Source: G963674665 sp964609625
GTDB lineage: Bacteria > Desulfobacterota > Desulfovibrionia > Desulfovibrionales > Desulfovibrionaceae
NCBI GenBank assembly: GCA_964609625.1
Contig: CAZSRS010000017.1
Location: 1 to 64,000, forward strand
Direction: 5' to 3'
Length of the DNA: 64,000 bases
In this document: one piece after another, positions 23,412 through 31,451 of the stretch
How positions within the stretch are numbered: position 1 is the first letter of the stretch
Layout of the letters: every line of letters begins with the position of its first letter
Made by a program: the position numbers and the translations under genes
The notes under the pieces: model-generated
Databases searched by the model: none
Told to the model about the DNA's origin: nothing
Seen by the model: the letters and a program-made list of their open reading frames with translations, nothing else

Positions 23412-23849
23412 ATGGAAATTCAGGATGTCAAACAGCCTCCCCTCGAACTCGTCACCTATTTCTTCAGCGAAATACACGTGGTCGCAAACGAGGCGCTAAC
23501 GCCAGAGGTACTTCGCAGCGGCAGGGAGTTCGGCTGTTCTTTCACCTATGATGTCGAACTCGGCGCGGCGCGGGAAGACGACCGGAAATACCAAGTGGTC
23601 TTGACCGCGACTAATCAGGAGAAAGAGGGTTTGCTGCAAGCCTACGACATCCGGGTGCAGATCGTGGGCTTTTTCACCGTCTCACCCGAGTATCCCGACG
23701 AACGGAAAAAAGGCATGGTCGCTGTTCTCGGGCCTTCGCTGCTCTGTGGCGCCTTGAGAGAGTTCATTCTTGCCACCACCTCCCGCGGCCCTTACCCGCC
23801 CGTCTGCCTCCCCACCACCACCTTCATCCCTGAAAAGACCTCGAGGTAG
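23412..23849 (+). CDS. SecB-like chaperone of a toxin-antitoxin-chaperone module
   Basis: 145 residues from the ATG at 23412, with AGGAG (23398-23402) nine bases upstream, 19 bases after the antitoxin. The fold pattern matches SecB along its length: strand FFSEIHVVANEAL, the beta core ELGAAREDDRKYQVVLTAT, IVGFFTVSPE, and the signature helix-strand MVAVLGPSLLCGALREFI leading to SRGPYPPVCLPTTTF. The last part aligns with the SecB region that ends SRGxxPxxxLxPVNF. It should bind the antitoxin extension and protect it from aggregation and degradation. It is unlikely to be the housekeeping SecB, given its operon. Confidence 0.8.
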   Translation: MEIQDVKQPPLELVTYFFSEIHVVANEALTPEVLRSGREFGCSFTYDVELGAAREDDRKYQVVLTATNQEKEGLLQAYDIRVQIVGFFTVSPEYPDERKKGMVAVLGPSLLCGALREFILATTSRGPYPPVCLPTTTFIPEKTSR

Positions 23850-23894
23850 TCTGCCGCGTTCTCTTACAACTACCTGCCGCGCCTTCACGACACC

Positions 23895-24587
23895 TCACCC
23901 GATAAACGGCAGCCGACGCAGCAGGTTCGACGTATAACTGTCGAAGATGTCCAGGAAGGACAGGACGTGCTCGGCATACAGCCGCGCCGATTCCCTGGCG
24001 TCGCCCCTGCGCATGGATGCGGTGACCTGCTCCAGTTCCTCGATGCCACCGTAGTGACTCTCCTGGGCCTCCCTGCTCAGATGCCAGAAGCGCAGGCAGA
24101 CGTTGTGCAGGTCCTCGAGCATTTCCGCCAGGACATGGTTACCGGCAGCCTCAGCCAGTGTCTCGTGAAAGCTCTGGTCCAGACGAATTTGCCGCTTGAG
24201 ATCGCCGGCAGCCTGGGCCTCGCGCATTGCCGCCACCAACCCTTCCAGCGCTTCCATCTGTCCCGCGTTGATGCGTTGCGTGGCCAGAACCGCCACGGAA
24301 CGCTCCAGCGGCAGACGGGTCTCGAAGATGTCCCGCAGGGTGAAAAAATCTATGGGCGCCACGAAGATTCCCTTACGGGGGCGGATCACGATCAATCGCT
24401 GGTACTGCAAGCGCTGCAAGATCTCGCGCAGTGGCGTGCGGCTGATGCCCAGACACTCTGCCAGCTCACGCTCGCTGAGGACGGTACCCGGCTTGAACTC
24501 GGAGTAGATGATCCACTCCTTGAGGCGCTCGTAGGCCTGCTCCTTGGGCGTGGCAGGCCGTTCCTTCCGGATGAAGCCGTCGTTCAT
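23895..24587 (-). CDS. GntR-family (FCD) transcriptional regulator
   Basis: 230 residues. The N-terminal winged helix (residues of about 15-80) shows FKPGTVLSERELAECLGISR and RTPLREILQRLQYQRLI. The C-terminal FCD ligand domain follows (FFTLRDIFETRLPLERSVAV, then LDQSFHETLAEAAGNHVLAE), with metal-ligand-type Asp and His. Its start overlaps the asparaginase stop by four bases, so it is the last gene of the transporter/amidohydrolase operon and probably senses its substrate. A palindrome CTGGTATACCAG at 31258-31269, upstream of the operon's first gene, fits a GntR operator. Confidence 0.9.
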   Translation of the reverse strand: MNDGFIRKERPATPKEQAYERLKEWIIYSEFKPGTVLSERELAECLGISRTPLREILQRLQYQRLIVIRPRKGIFVAPIDFFTLRDIFETRLPLERSVAVLATQRINAGQMEALEGLVAAMREAQAAGDLKRQIRLDQSFHETLAEAAGNHVLAEMLEDLHNVCLRFWHLSREAQESHYGGIEELEQVTASMRRGDARESARLYAEHVLSFLDIFDSYTSNLLRRLPFIG

Positions 24588-25579
24588 ATTTTCGCGCCCT
24601 CGAACGCCTCGCGGATGTACACCGGATCATGGCTCTCACCCAGGACGACCATGAGCTTGATGCGCGCCTTCTGGCCGGGCAGGGCCCCTCCCAGTATCAG
24701 GCCGCGCTTTTGCAGACCAGCCGCACCCCCTCGATAGCCGTAGATGGGCCAAACCCCGCCCTGCACGCAGCGGGAGGTGAGCACCACGGGCAGGCCGTCC
24801 CGCGCCATGGACTCCAACGCGTCCACCACCATGGGGGGGACGTTGCCGGCTCCGAATCCCTCCACCACCAGCCCGGCCACGCCATGGGCGCGGGAGCACT
24901 CCACGTAGCGGGCATCCATGCCGGGGCAGAGCTTCACCAGGTCCACGTTGGCCTCGATGGCTGCGGGCTTGTACACGCGCCCCCTGACGGGCAGGCGCTC
25001 CAGGTGCAGGCGCTCCGCCGCCACGGACCCCAAGGGCCCCAGGCCGGGCGAGGCAAAGGCGTCGATGGCCGTGGAGTGGGTCTTGGTGACCTCGGACGCG
25101 GCGAAAATGCGGTCGGACATCAGCAGCAGGGTCCCCGCCCCCTTGGGGAACTCCAGGCAGGCGCGCACGGCCTGGAAGATATTCCGCAGACCGTCGTATC
25201 CAAGTTCATCCGTGGAGCGCATGGAGCCGCTGAAGACCAACGGTTTATCCGAATCCACCGTGAGATCGCAGAGATAGGCCGTCTCTTCCATGACGTCGGT
25301 TCCGTGCAGCACCACGGCGCCACACACGTCGGGGTCGGCGAGCATGACCTCCACATCGCGCGAGAGCCGCCACATCAGCTCGGGCGTCATGTGTGGGCTG
25401 GGTACGTCGGCCCAGTCCACCACACGCAGCCCCACGCCGGGCAGATGCGGCCGCAGCCGGTCAATGAGTTCCTGAATGGCATGGGCAGGGGCGACGCCGC
25501 CGTTATCCTGGGTGTGCATGCCGATGGTGCCTCCGGTGGAGAACACGGCGACCTCGCCCCTGCACTCACTTCGTGGCAT
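24584..25579 (-). CDS. L-asparaginase family amidohydrolase
   Basis: 331 residues. Both catalytic threonine regions are present: VFSTGGTIGMH near residue 15 and VLHGTDVMEETAY near residue 93, with the conserved Lys in DSDKPLVFSGSM. It hydrolyses an asparagine-like side-chain amide to the acid and ammonia. No signal peptide is present, so it is cytoplasmic. It overlaps the creatininase-family gene by 14 bases and the regulator by four. In this operon it may act after transport on an amide produced by ring opening rather than on asparagine itself. Confidence 0.9.
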   Translation of the reverse strand: MPRSECRGEVAVFSTGGTIGMHTQDNGGVAPAHAIQELIDRLRPHLPGVGLRVVDWADVPSPHMTPELMWRLSRDVEVMLADPDVCGAVVLHGTDVMEETAYLCDLTVDSDKPLVFSGSMRSTDELGYDGLRNIFQAVRACLEFPKGAGTLLLMSDRIFAASEVTKTHSTAIDAFASPGLGPLGSVAAERLHLERLPVRGRVYKPAAIEANVDLVKLCPGMDARYVECSRAHGVAGLVVEGFGAGNVPPMVVDALESMARDGLPVVLTSRCVQGGVWPIYGYRGGAAGLQKRGLILGGALPGQKARIKLMVVLGESHDPVYIREAFEGAKI

Positions 25580-26312
25580 ACTTCCAACCCTGGGCGTCCA
25601 TGCGACGGATGAACCCAGTCACATACTCCACAAGGACATCTTTCATCTTCCGTCCCTTCTCGGCCGTGGCCTTTTCCGGCGCTCCGGAAGCACCGTGATC
25701 GGTCAATTCCTCGAAGTTCCAGACCAGTTTCATGTGCGCGTCCATCTCGGGGATCATGCCCTTGGCGCGCCGCATGTCCACCAACTCCGGGAACATGGCC
25801 AGAGCGATGGAGGTCTCGCCCTCGCCGCCGTGCCCCATGCCTTCCCAAACCTCGAAGGTGTCCTTGGGCACCAGGGCGCCGGCCGTGACCCACCAGGCGT
25901 CCAGCACGGCCATGCCGATGCTCGGATGCGCCACCTTGACGTCCCGCGCCGCTATCTCGATGGGTGCGATGTTGCCGTCATGGCCGTTGATGACCACGAT
26001 CTTGTCGATGCCCCAGCGGATGCACGACTCCATGACCTCCGTGAGCACGCGGATCAGGGTCTCGCTGGTCAGGGATATGCACATGGGCTTGTGCTGGTAA
26101 TGCAGGCTCATGCCGTACCACAAGGGGGGCACGACCACGGTGTTCTCCAGGCGTTCGGCCACGGAACAGGCGATGTCGTAACAGACCAGGGTATCCGTGC
26201 CAAAGGGCAGATGCTCGCCGTGGCTTTCCGTAGAGCCGATGGCCAGGATGGCCTTGTCCACTTTCTTTTCCAGGAAGGTATGCTGATTGAGTTCCTGCAA
26301 CTTGAATGTCAT
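25566..26312 (-). CDS. Creatininase-family amidohydrolase
   Basis: 248 residues, a typical length. Metal-binding signatures are visible: AIGSTESHGEHLPFGTD near residues 25-40, VINGHDGN near residue 110, and the Glu-rich GMGHGGEGETS near residue 160. Family members hydrolyse cyclic or N-formyl amides (creatinine, formamides of cofactor pathways) using zinc or manganese. Located between the Liv-type binding protein and an asparaginase in one operon, it probably opens a cyclic amide imported by the transporter; the compound is unknown. The start has GGAAGGA upstream. Confidence 0.9.
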   Translation of the reverse strand: MTFKLQELNQHTFLEKKVDKAILAIGSTESHGEHLPFGTDTLVCYDIACSVAERLENTVVVPPLWYGMSLHYQHKPMCISLTSETLIRVLTEVMESCIRWGIDKIVVINGHDGNIAPIEIAARDVKVAHPSIGMAVLDAWWVTAGALVPKDTFEVWEGMGHGGEGETSIALAMFPELVDMRRAKGMIPEMDAHMKLVWNFEELTDHGASGAPEKATAEKGRKMKDVLVEYVTGFIRRMDAQGWKYATK

Positions 26313-26341
26313 GTGGTTCCTTCCTCGCGTATGCGCGGGGC

Positions 26342-26362
26342 CGCTTCCTGAGGTGGAAGGCG
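26342..26362 (-). other. Intercistronic hairpin between binding-protein and creatininase genes
   Basis: CGCTTCC (26342-26348) can pair with GGAAGGCG (26355-26362) allowing one bulge, in the 64-base gap after the binding-protein gene. Such hairpins often stabilise the upstream message so that the binding protein is made in excess. Confidence 0.3.
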
Positions 26363-26376
26363 ACCCCGAGCGATTG

Positions 26377-27528
26377 TTACTGTTGGGGCATCCAGATCTG
26401 CTCGACCTTGTATCCGCCGTTGTGCACGCTGATGATGGAAACGGCCTTGGCGGGCACGCCGCTGGGGCGGGTGTAGGCTACCTTGCCAGTGACGCCCTCG
26501 AACTCGCGGGTTTCGGCCAGGGCCTTCCGCAAGGCCTCGGATTCCGCGGAACCGGCACGCTGGATGGCGTCGGCGATCAGGGCCACGGCGTCGTATCCCA
26601 GGGCCGCGAAGGCGTTCTCCGGGTCGCGGCCGTATTCCTTTTTGTAGTCGGCGATGAAGTCCTGCACGACCTGGCGGTCGTCCTCGCGGTAGGTGTGCGT
26701 GGAGAAGTAGACGTCGTTGGCCAGTTCGGGACCGGGTACCGTGGTCACCAACTCTGTGTCGAAGCCGTCGCCAGAGATGATGGGCAGGATCAAACCGGCC
26801 TCGCGAATCTGCTTCACTGTGAGCCCGGCCTCGTTGGGAATGGCGGAGACGAACACGGCGTCGGGCAGGGGATCGACGTTTTTGAGCCGCGCGATCTGCG
26901 CCGAGAAGTCCTTGTCGCCCATCATGAAGAAGTCCTCCAGGACGATCTCTCCGCCCTTGGCCTCCATGCGCTCCTTGAAGAACTTGGACAGGGCCTTGGT
27001 GAAATCCATGGAGTTGTCGGTCCACACAGCCACCTTCTTGGCACCCAGCTTGTCCATGGCATAGTCCGCGATGGCGTAGGACTGGTCGTCGTCACCGAAA
27101 GGCACCATGAAGAAGAACTCGCCGAGCCACTTGGGCAGTTCCGGATGCGTGGCGCCGGAGGTCACGAAGGGTACCTTCTTCTCCATAAACAGGGGCGCGG
27201 CGGCCATGACAAAGGTGGTATCGCCGTAGCCGATGCCCGCGATCACCCCCTCGGACAGGGCCTTCTTGGCGCCGGTGGCCGAGGCCTGTTGGTCGGTCTT
27301 GGTGTCGATGCCCACCACCTCGAGCACCTGACCGCCGAGCACGCCACCCTTGTCGTTGATCAGCTTGGCCGCGAGCTTGGCGCCGTTGAGAGCCGGCGCG
27401 TCGATGGAACTCATGCCCCCAGTCAGGTTGTACAGGCCGCCGATCTTCAGCGTCTCCGCCGCGTGGGCCGGCAAGGCCAGTAGCAGGATCAAAGCCAGGG
27501 CCAACGTCAGGTGCAGGGTCTTTCTCAT
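26377..27528 (-). CDS. Liv-type ABC transporter substrate-binding protein
   Basis: 383 residues. The start (ATG complement 27526-27528) has AAGGAG nearby. A classic signal peptide (LTLALALILLLALPAHAAET) is followed by a Peripla_BP_6 domain: LKIGGLYNLTGGMSSIDAP, GGQVLEVVGIDTKTDQQASA and DFSAQIARLKNVDPLPDAV. It is periplasmic and delivers ligand to the LivHM permease encoded upstream. Although the family is named for branched-chain amino acids, many members bind amides, urea or aromatic acids, and the downstream amidohydrolases point to an amide-type ligand. Confidence 0.92.
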   Translation of the reverse strand: MRKTLHLTLALALILLLALPAHAAETLKIGGLYNLTGGMSSIDAPALNGAKLAAKLINDKGGVLGGQVLEVVGIDTKTDQQASATGAKKALSEGVIAGIGYGDTTFVMAAAPLFMEKKVPFVTSGATHPELPKWLGEFFFMVPFGDDDQSYAIADYAMDKLGAKKVAVWTDNSMDFTKALSKFFKERMEAKGGEIVLEDFFMMGDKDFSAQIARLKNVDPLPDAVFVSAIPNEAGLTVKQIREAGLILPIISGDGFDTELVTTVPGPELANDVYFSTHTYREDDRQVVQDFIADYKKEYGRDPENAFAALGYDAVALIADAIQRAGSAESEALRKALAETREFEGVTGKVAYTRPSGVPAKAVSIISVHNGGYKVEQIWMPQQ

Positions 27529-27572
27529 GTCGCTCTCCTTCGGGTTAGTGCCTTGTTTGGTTACTGAAAATA

Positions 27573-28556
27573 TCACAACCGCGGCGTCAGAAACCGTGGC
27601 TCGTCGCCACCGAACATGCCCTTGGGGCGGTAGATGAGCACCATAAGCAGCCCAAAGGCCAGGATGATCTCGGAGATGCCGTACATCTCCAGGCTTTCCT
27701 CCAGGGGGCGCAAAGCCTCGCGCAAGGCCGTGATGCCCACGGCAGCCAGGAAACTGCCGGTGATGCTCCCAGTGCCGCCTATGACCACCATCACCACCAA
27801 GTTGAAGGCCATGACAATGGAAAAGGACTTGGGTGTGATGGCCGTGATCAGATGCGCCCAGAGCCCCCCCGCCACGCCGGCGAAAAAAGCGCCGATGGCC
27901 AGGGCCAGGATCCTGGTGAACGCCAGCCGGATGCCCAGGCACTCCGCGGCCAGCTCGTTCTCCCGGATGGCGAGCATGCTGCGCCCCAGGGAGGAAAACT
28001 TCAGCTTGAAGCTGACGTAGAGCGTGAACAGGGCCCAGCCCCAGACCCACCAGAGGGTGGTATGCGAAGGCAGGCCATTGAGTCCCAAGGGGCCGCGGGT
28101 CCAGGTGTCCAGGTTGGTGATCAGCACCTGCACGATGATGATGAATCCCAGGGTGGCCACGGCCAGGTAATGCCCCCGCAGCCTGAGCACGGGCAGCCCC
28201 ACCACCACCGCGGCCAAGGCCGAGAAGACACCCCCGGTGACCAGGGCCGGAAAGAACGGCCAGGCCGACTCCAATAGGAACCCGGGCAGCTCCGGCAGAA
28301 ACATGGCCTTGCGCATCACGGGCAGGGCCAGCACCGCCGTGACGTAGCCGCCGATGGCCATGAACCCAGGATGCCCCAGGGAAAACAACCCGCTGAACCC
28401 ATTGGTGATGTTCAGGCTGCACGCCAAAATCACCGAGATGCCCACGAAATTGAGGATCGAAAGGTAATAGTCGTCGAGGTGGTCCTGCGCCACGGCGATG
28501 CCCACGGCCAACAAAGCCACGAGTGCGACCAGGGAGAGCATCCGGCGTGCGCTCAT
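27573..28556 (-). CDS. Liv-type ABC transporter permease (LivM family)
   Basis: 327 residues. The start overlaps the LivH-type stop by four bases; a longer in-frame extension overlaps that gene and is rejected. Hydrophobic helices and the LivM signature GHPGFMAIGGYVTAVLALPV are present, along with the ABC-contact loop ENELAAECLGIRL and GGTGSITGSF near residue 265. It forms the channel with the LivH-type permease. Confidence 0.93.
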   Translation of the reverse strand: MSARRMLSLVALVALLAVGIAVAQDHLDDYYLSILNFVGISVILACSLNITNGFSGLFSLGHPGFMAIGGYVTAVLALPVMRKAMFLPELPGFLLESAWPFFPALVTGGVFSALAAVVVGLPVLRLRGHYLAVATLGFIIIVQVLITNLDTWTRGPLGLNGLPSHTTLWWVWGWALFTLYVSFKLKFSSLGRSMLAIRENELAAECLGIRLAFTRILALAIGAFFAGVAGGLWAHLITAITPKSFSIVMAFNLVVMVVIGGTGSITGSFLAAVGITALREALRPLEESLEMYGISEIILAFGLLMVLIYRPKGMFGGDEPRFLTPRL

Positions 28557-29446
28557 GCCCGCTCCTCCGTGCTCTTGCCCAGCAGGCCGTTGGGCAGCAC
28601 CAGCAGAATCACGATGAGTGTGGAGAACACGAAGGCGTCGCGGTACGGCGCGTATTGGGGCGGCAGAAGCCCCACGAAGAGCACCTCGGACAGCCCCAGG
28701 ATGTAGCCCCCCAGGATGGCGCCGGGGATGGAGCCCACGCCGCCGATGACCGCGGCCACAAAGCTCTTGAGCCCCGGAATGAACCCCAGCAAGGGGTCGA
28801 TCTGCCCGAACTTCCCCCCCCACATCAGACCGGCTATCCCGGCCAGGGAACTGCCGATGACAAAGGCGCCCATGATGGTGCGGTTGATGTTGATGCCCAT
28901 CAGCCGGGCCACGTCGAGATTCTCCGCCGTGGCACGCATGGCCATGCCGAAGCGGGTCCGCCGCACCAGTACGAACAACCCCGCCAGCAGAAACAACGCC
29001 GAGAACATGATGCACACGTCGATGACCCGCACCCCAGCGCCCCACAGGTCGACCTGATGCTGCATCCAGCGCGGAAAGCTGAAGTTGCGCGGCTGGGCCG
29101 TGAGCAGCAGGATGCCCAGGTTCTGCAGCATCACCGACACCGCGAGGGAGGCGATGAAGCCCGTGACCTGCGGCGCTCCCCGCATGGGGCGGAACGCGGC
29201 GCGCTCGATGAGCAACCCCACGATGCCACCGGCGGCCAGGGTGGCCAGAGCCACCAGCCAGATGGGCGCCCCGTGGGCCTGTACCAGCCCCAGGGTGACG
29301 AAGGCGCCGATCATGACCAAGTCGCCGTGGGCGAAGTTGATGAGCCGGACAATGCCGTAGATCATGGAGAAGCCGATGGCCACCAGCGCGTACATGCTAC
29401 CCAGGATGAGTCCGTTCACCAGCTGTTGCCAGACATATGCGCTCAT
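28553..29446 (-). CDS. Liv-type ABC transporter permease (LivH family)
   Basis: 297 residues. Signatures include the N-terminal WQQLVNGLILGSMYALVAIG and LINFAHGDLVMIGAFV. The EAA-like loop (RATAENLDVARLMGININRT) and the VIGGVGSIPGAILGGYILG segment follow. Eight or so membrane helices. Overlaps of four bases on both sides (LivF upstream, LivM downstream) mark a tightly coupled operon. Confidence 0.93.
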   Translation of the reverse strand: MSAYVWQQLVNGLILGSMYALVAIGFSMIYGIVRLINFAHGDLVMIGAFVTLGLVQAHGAPIWLVALATLAAGGIVGLLIERAAFRPMRGAPQVTGFIASLAVSVMLQNLGILLLTAQPRNFSFPRWMQHQVDLWGAGVRVIDVCIMFSALFLLAGLFVLVRRTRFGMAMRATAENLDVARLMGININRTIMGAFVIGSSLAGIAGLMWGGKFGQIDPLLGFIPGLKSFVAAVIGGVGSIPGAILGGYILGLSEVLFVGLLPPQYAPYRDAFVFSTLIVILLVLPNGLLGKSTEERA

Positions 29447-30171
29447 GCCACGCCCCCCAGATAGGCGGCCTTGACCTGCGGGTCCCGCGCCAGCTCGCTG
29501 CTGGGCCCGGAGAGCACGGTCCTGCCGGTCTCGATGACGTAGGCGCGGGAGGCCAGTTCCAGGGCCATGGAGGCGTTCTGCTCCACCAGCAGCAACGTGG
29601 TGCCCTCCTTGTTGATATCCGCGAGCATGGCGAAGATCTGCTCCACCACGAGGGGAGCCAGGCCCAGGGAGGGCTCGTCCAGCAGCAGCAATCTGGGTCT
29701 GCTCATGATGGCGCGCCCCAGGGCGAGCATCATCTGCTCCCCGCCGGAAAGGCTGCCGGCGGATTGGCGGAAGCGTGCCGCCAGGATGGGGAAGAGTGCT
29801 TCCACACGCGCCATGTCCTTCCTGATGCCGTCCTTGTCCTTGCGCAGGTAGGCGCCCACCAGGAGATTCTCCCGCACCGTGAGCCGCGAGAAGACTTTGC
29901 GCCCCTCGGGGCAGTGGGAAACGCCCAGGGCCACGATGCGCTCCGCCGGGAGTCCGGTGATGTCCATGCTCTCGCCGTCCGGATGGGGTCGCAGGGTGAT
30001 TCTTCCTTGTCGGGGACGGAACAGCCCGGAGATGGTGCGCAGCGTGGAGGTCTTGCCTGCACCGTTGGCGCCGATGAGCGCCACGGCCTCGCCCTGGGAG
30101 ACTTCGAGGTCAACGCCCTTGAGCACGTGCGTGCGCCCCCGATGCACGTGGATGTTCTCAAGCCTGAGCAT
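29443..30171 (-). CDS. Liv-type ABC transporter ATPase (LivF family)
   Basis: 242 residues. Walker A GANGAGKTST near residue 35, ABC signature SLSGGEQMMLALGRA near residue 135, Walker B LLLLDEPSLGLAP. A cytoplasmic ATPase that pairs with the LivG-type subunit; the two genes overlap by 14 bases. Confidence 0.93.
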   Translation of the reverse strand: MLRLENIHVHRGRTHVLKGVDLEVSQGEAVALIGANGAGKTSTLRTISGLFRPRQGRITLRPHPDGESMDITGLPAERIVALGVSHCPEGRKVFSRLTVRENLLVGAYLRKDKDGIRKDMARVEALFPILAARFRQSAGSLSGGEQMMLALGRAIMSRPRLLLLDEPSLGLAPLVVEQIFAMLADINKEGTTLLLVEQNASMALELASRAYVIETGRTVLSGPSSELARDPQVKAAYLGGVA

Positions 30172-30955
30172 GATGACGCCTTTCCCGGGGCGTCCCGAGA
30201 TAGGCCTCGATGACGCGTTGGTCGTTCTGGATGTCCCGTGGAGTTCCTTCCGTAAGCAGTTGGCCGTTCACCAGCACTTGAATCATCTGGCAGATGTTCA
30301 TGACCACGTGCATGTCGTGCTCCACGAGCAGGATGGTCAGGCCGAGCGTGTGGTTGAGCATGTCGATGGTCTCGAGCAGGGTCTCGGATTCCTGGGCGTT
30401 CATGCCGGCCGCGGGCTCGTCGAGGAGCAGGAGCGCAGGGTCCATGGCCAGGGCCCTGGCGATTTCCAGACGACGCTGATCGCCGTAGGCCAGGACGGAA
30501 GCCGGTTCGTCCCTGTTTTCGATCAGACCGAATATCTCGAGGATCTCCAGGGCCTTGTCACGCATGAATCGCTCCGCTGCCCTGTAGCCAGGCGTGTGCA
30601 GCAGCGTGGCCGTAAGACCCTTGCCATGCCGGTGGTGGAACCCGGCCATGACGTTCTGCAACACGCTCATGTCCATGAACAGACGGATGTTCTGAAAGGT
30701 GCGCCCCAGGCCGAGGGCGGCCATGCGGTCCGGTCTGGCCCTGGTGACGTCGTGCCCCTGGAAGGTGATCGCGCCCCTGTTGGGCTTGAGCACGCCGGAG
30801 AGCAGGTTGAAGATGGTGGTCTTACCGGCACCATTGGGGCCGATGAGCCCCTTGATCTCCCCCGCGCACAACGTGAGACCGTAGTCCAGGACCGCCTGGA
30901 TTCCACCGAAATTCTTGGAAACACCCCGAGCCTGCAAGAGGATGTCTTGGGTCAT
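30158..30955 (-). CDS. Liv-type ABC transporter ATPase (LivG family)
   Basis: 265 residues. Walker A GPNGAGKTTIFN near residue 40, ABC signature VLAYGDQRRLEIARALAM, Walker B LLLLDEPAAGMNAQES. The longer helical insert (FHHRHGKGLTATLLHTPGY) is typical of LivG compared with LivF. It is the first gene of the eight-gene minus-strand operon ending at 23895. A site AGGAT precedes the ATG at 30955. Confidence 0.93.
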   Translation of the reverse strand: MTQDILLQARGVSKNFGGIQAVLDYGLTLCAGEIKGLIGPNGAGKTTIFNLLSGVLKPNRGAITFQGHDVTRARPDRMAALGLGRTFQNIRLFMDMSVLQNVMAGFHHRHGKGLTATLLHTPGYRAAERFMRDKALEILEIFGLIENRDEPASVLAYGDQRRLEIARALAMDPALLLLDEPAAGMNAQESETLLETIDMLNHTLGLTILLVEHDMHVVMNICQMIQVLVNGQLLTEGTPRDIQNDQRVIEAYLGTPRERRHHAQA

Positions 30956-31451
30956 GAAACTATCCTGGACGGCAGGAAAAGGGGTTGGGTGACAGCACCG
31001 GCCATGCGTCTCGGCCCAAGCGGTGTGTCACCTGGTGAGAGGGGCAATACCACTGGATACCCCGTTTTTCGACCGCGTACAAGCTGCGCGGCTCTGTCGT
31101 GTGTATCTGCGCCTCCAGGGATATGCGCTCGTGGCGCTCACGTCCCTGAGGGGTATTCATGTCATGTACCGCCAGCATGCCGATAGAATAGTAACGATTT
31201 TGTAAATTTCTAAATCACAACGCGGTTGGATCTCGTACAAACGACTCTTGCATACCTCTGGTATACCAGAAGGACCCTGGGGTCAACTCTTCGTGCACAA
31301 GGGCCAACTCATTGAAAAGACAAAGGTGGTTTGCCAGCTCCCGAGTATTCCTGGGGTGGAGCCGAACCCGTCAGCGCACCCTTTGGCGACAGCAGCGGCG
31401 GTTGGGAATACACACAATACGACGCGGAACTCGTGGGGCGGTTCGTCAGCC
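30956..31451. other. Regulatory gap upstream of the Liv/amidohydrolase operon
   Basis: This 496-base interval separates the Liv operon (transcribed leftward from 30955) from the 3' end of the radical SAM gene. It is AT-richer around 31190-31225 and should hold the operon promoter. No gene is evident. Confidence 0.5.
31258..31269. promoter_or_regulatory. GntR-type operator candidate
   Basis: CTGGTATACCAG is a perfect 12-bp palindrome containing the TGGTATACCA core seen in operators of FCD-type GntR regulators. It lies about 300 bases upstream of the first Liv gene; the regulator is encoded at the end of that operon. Confidence 0.5.
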
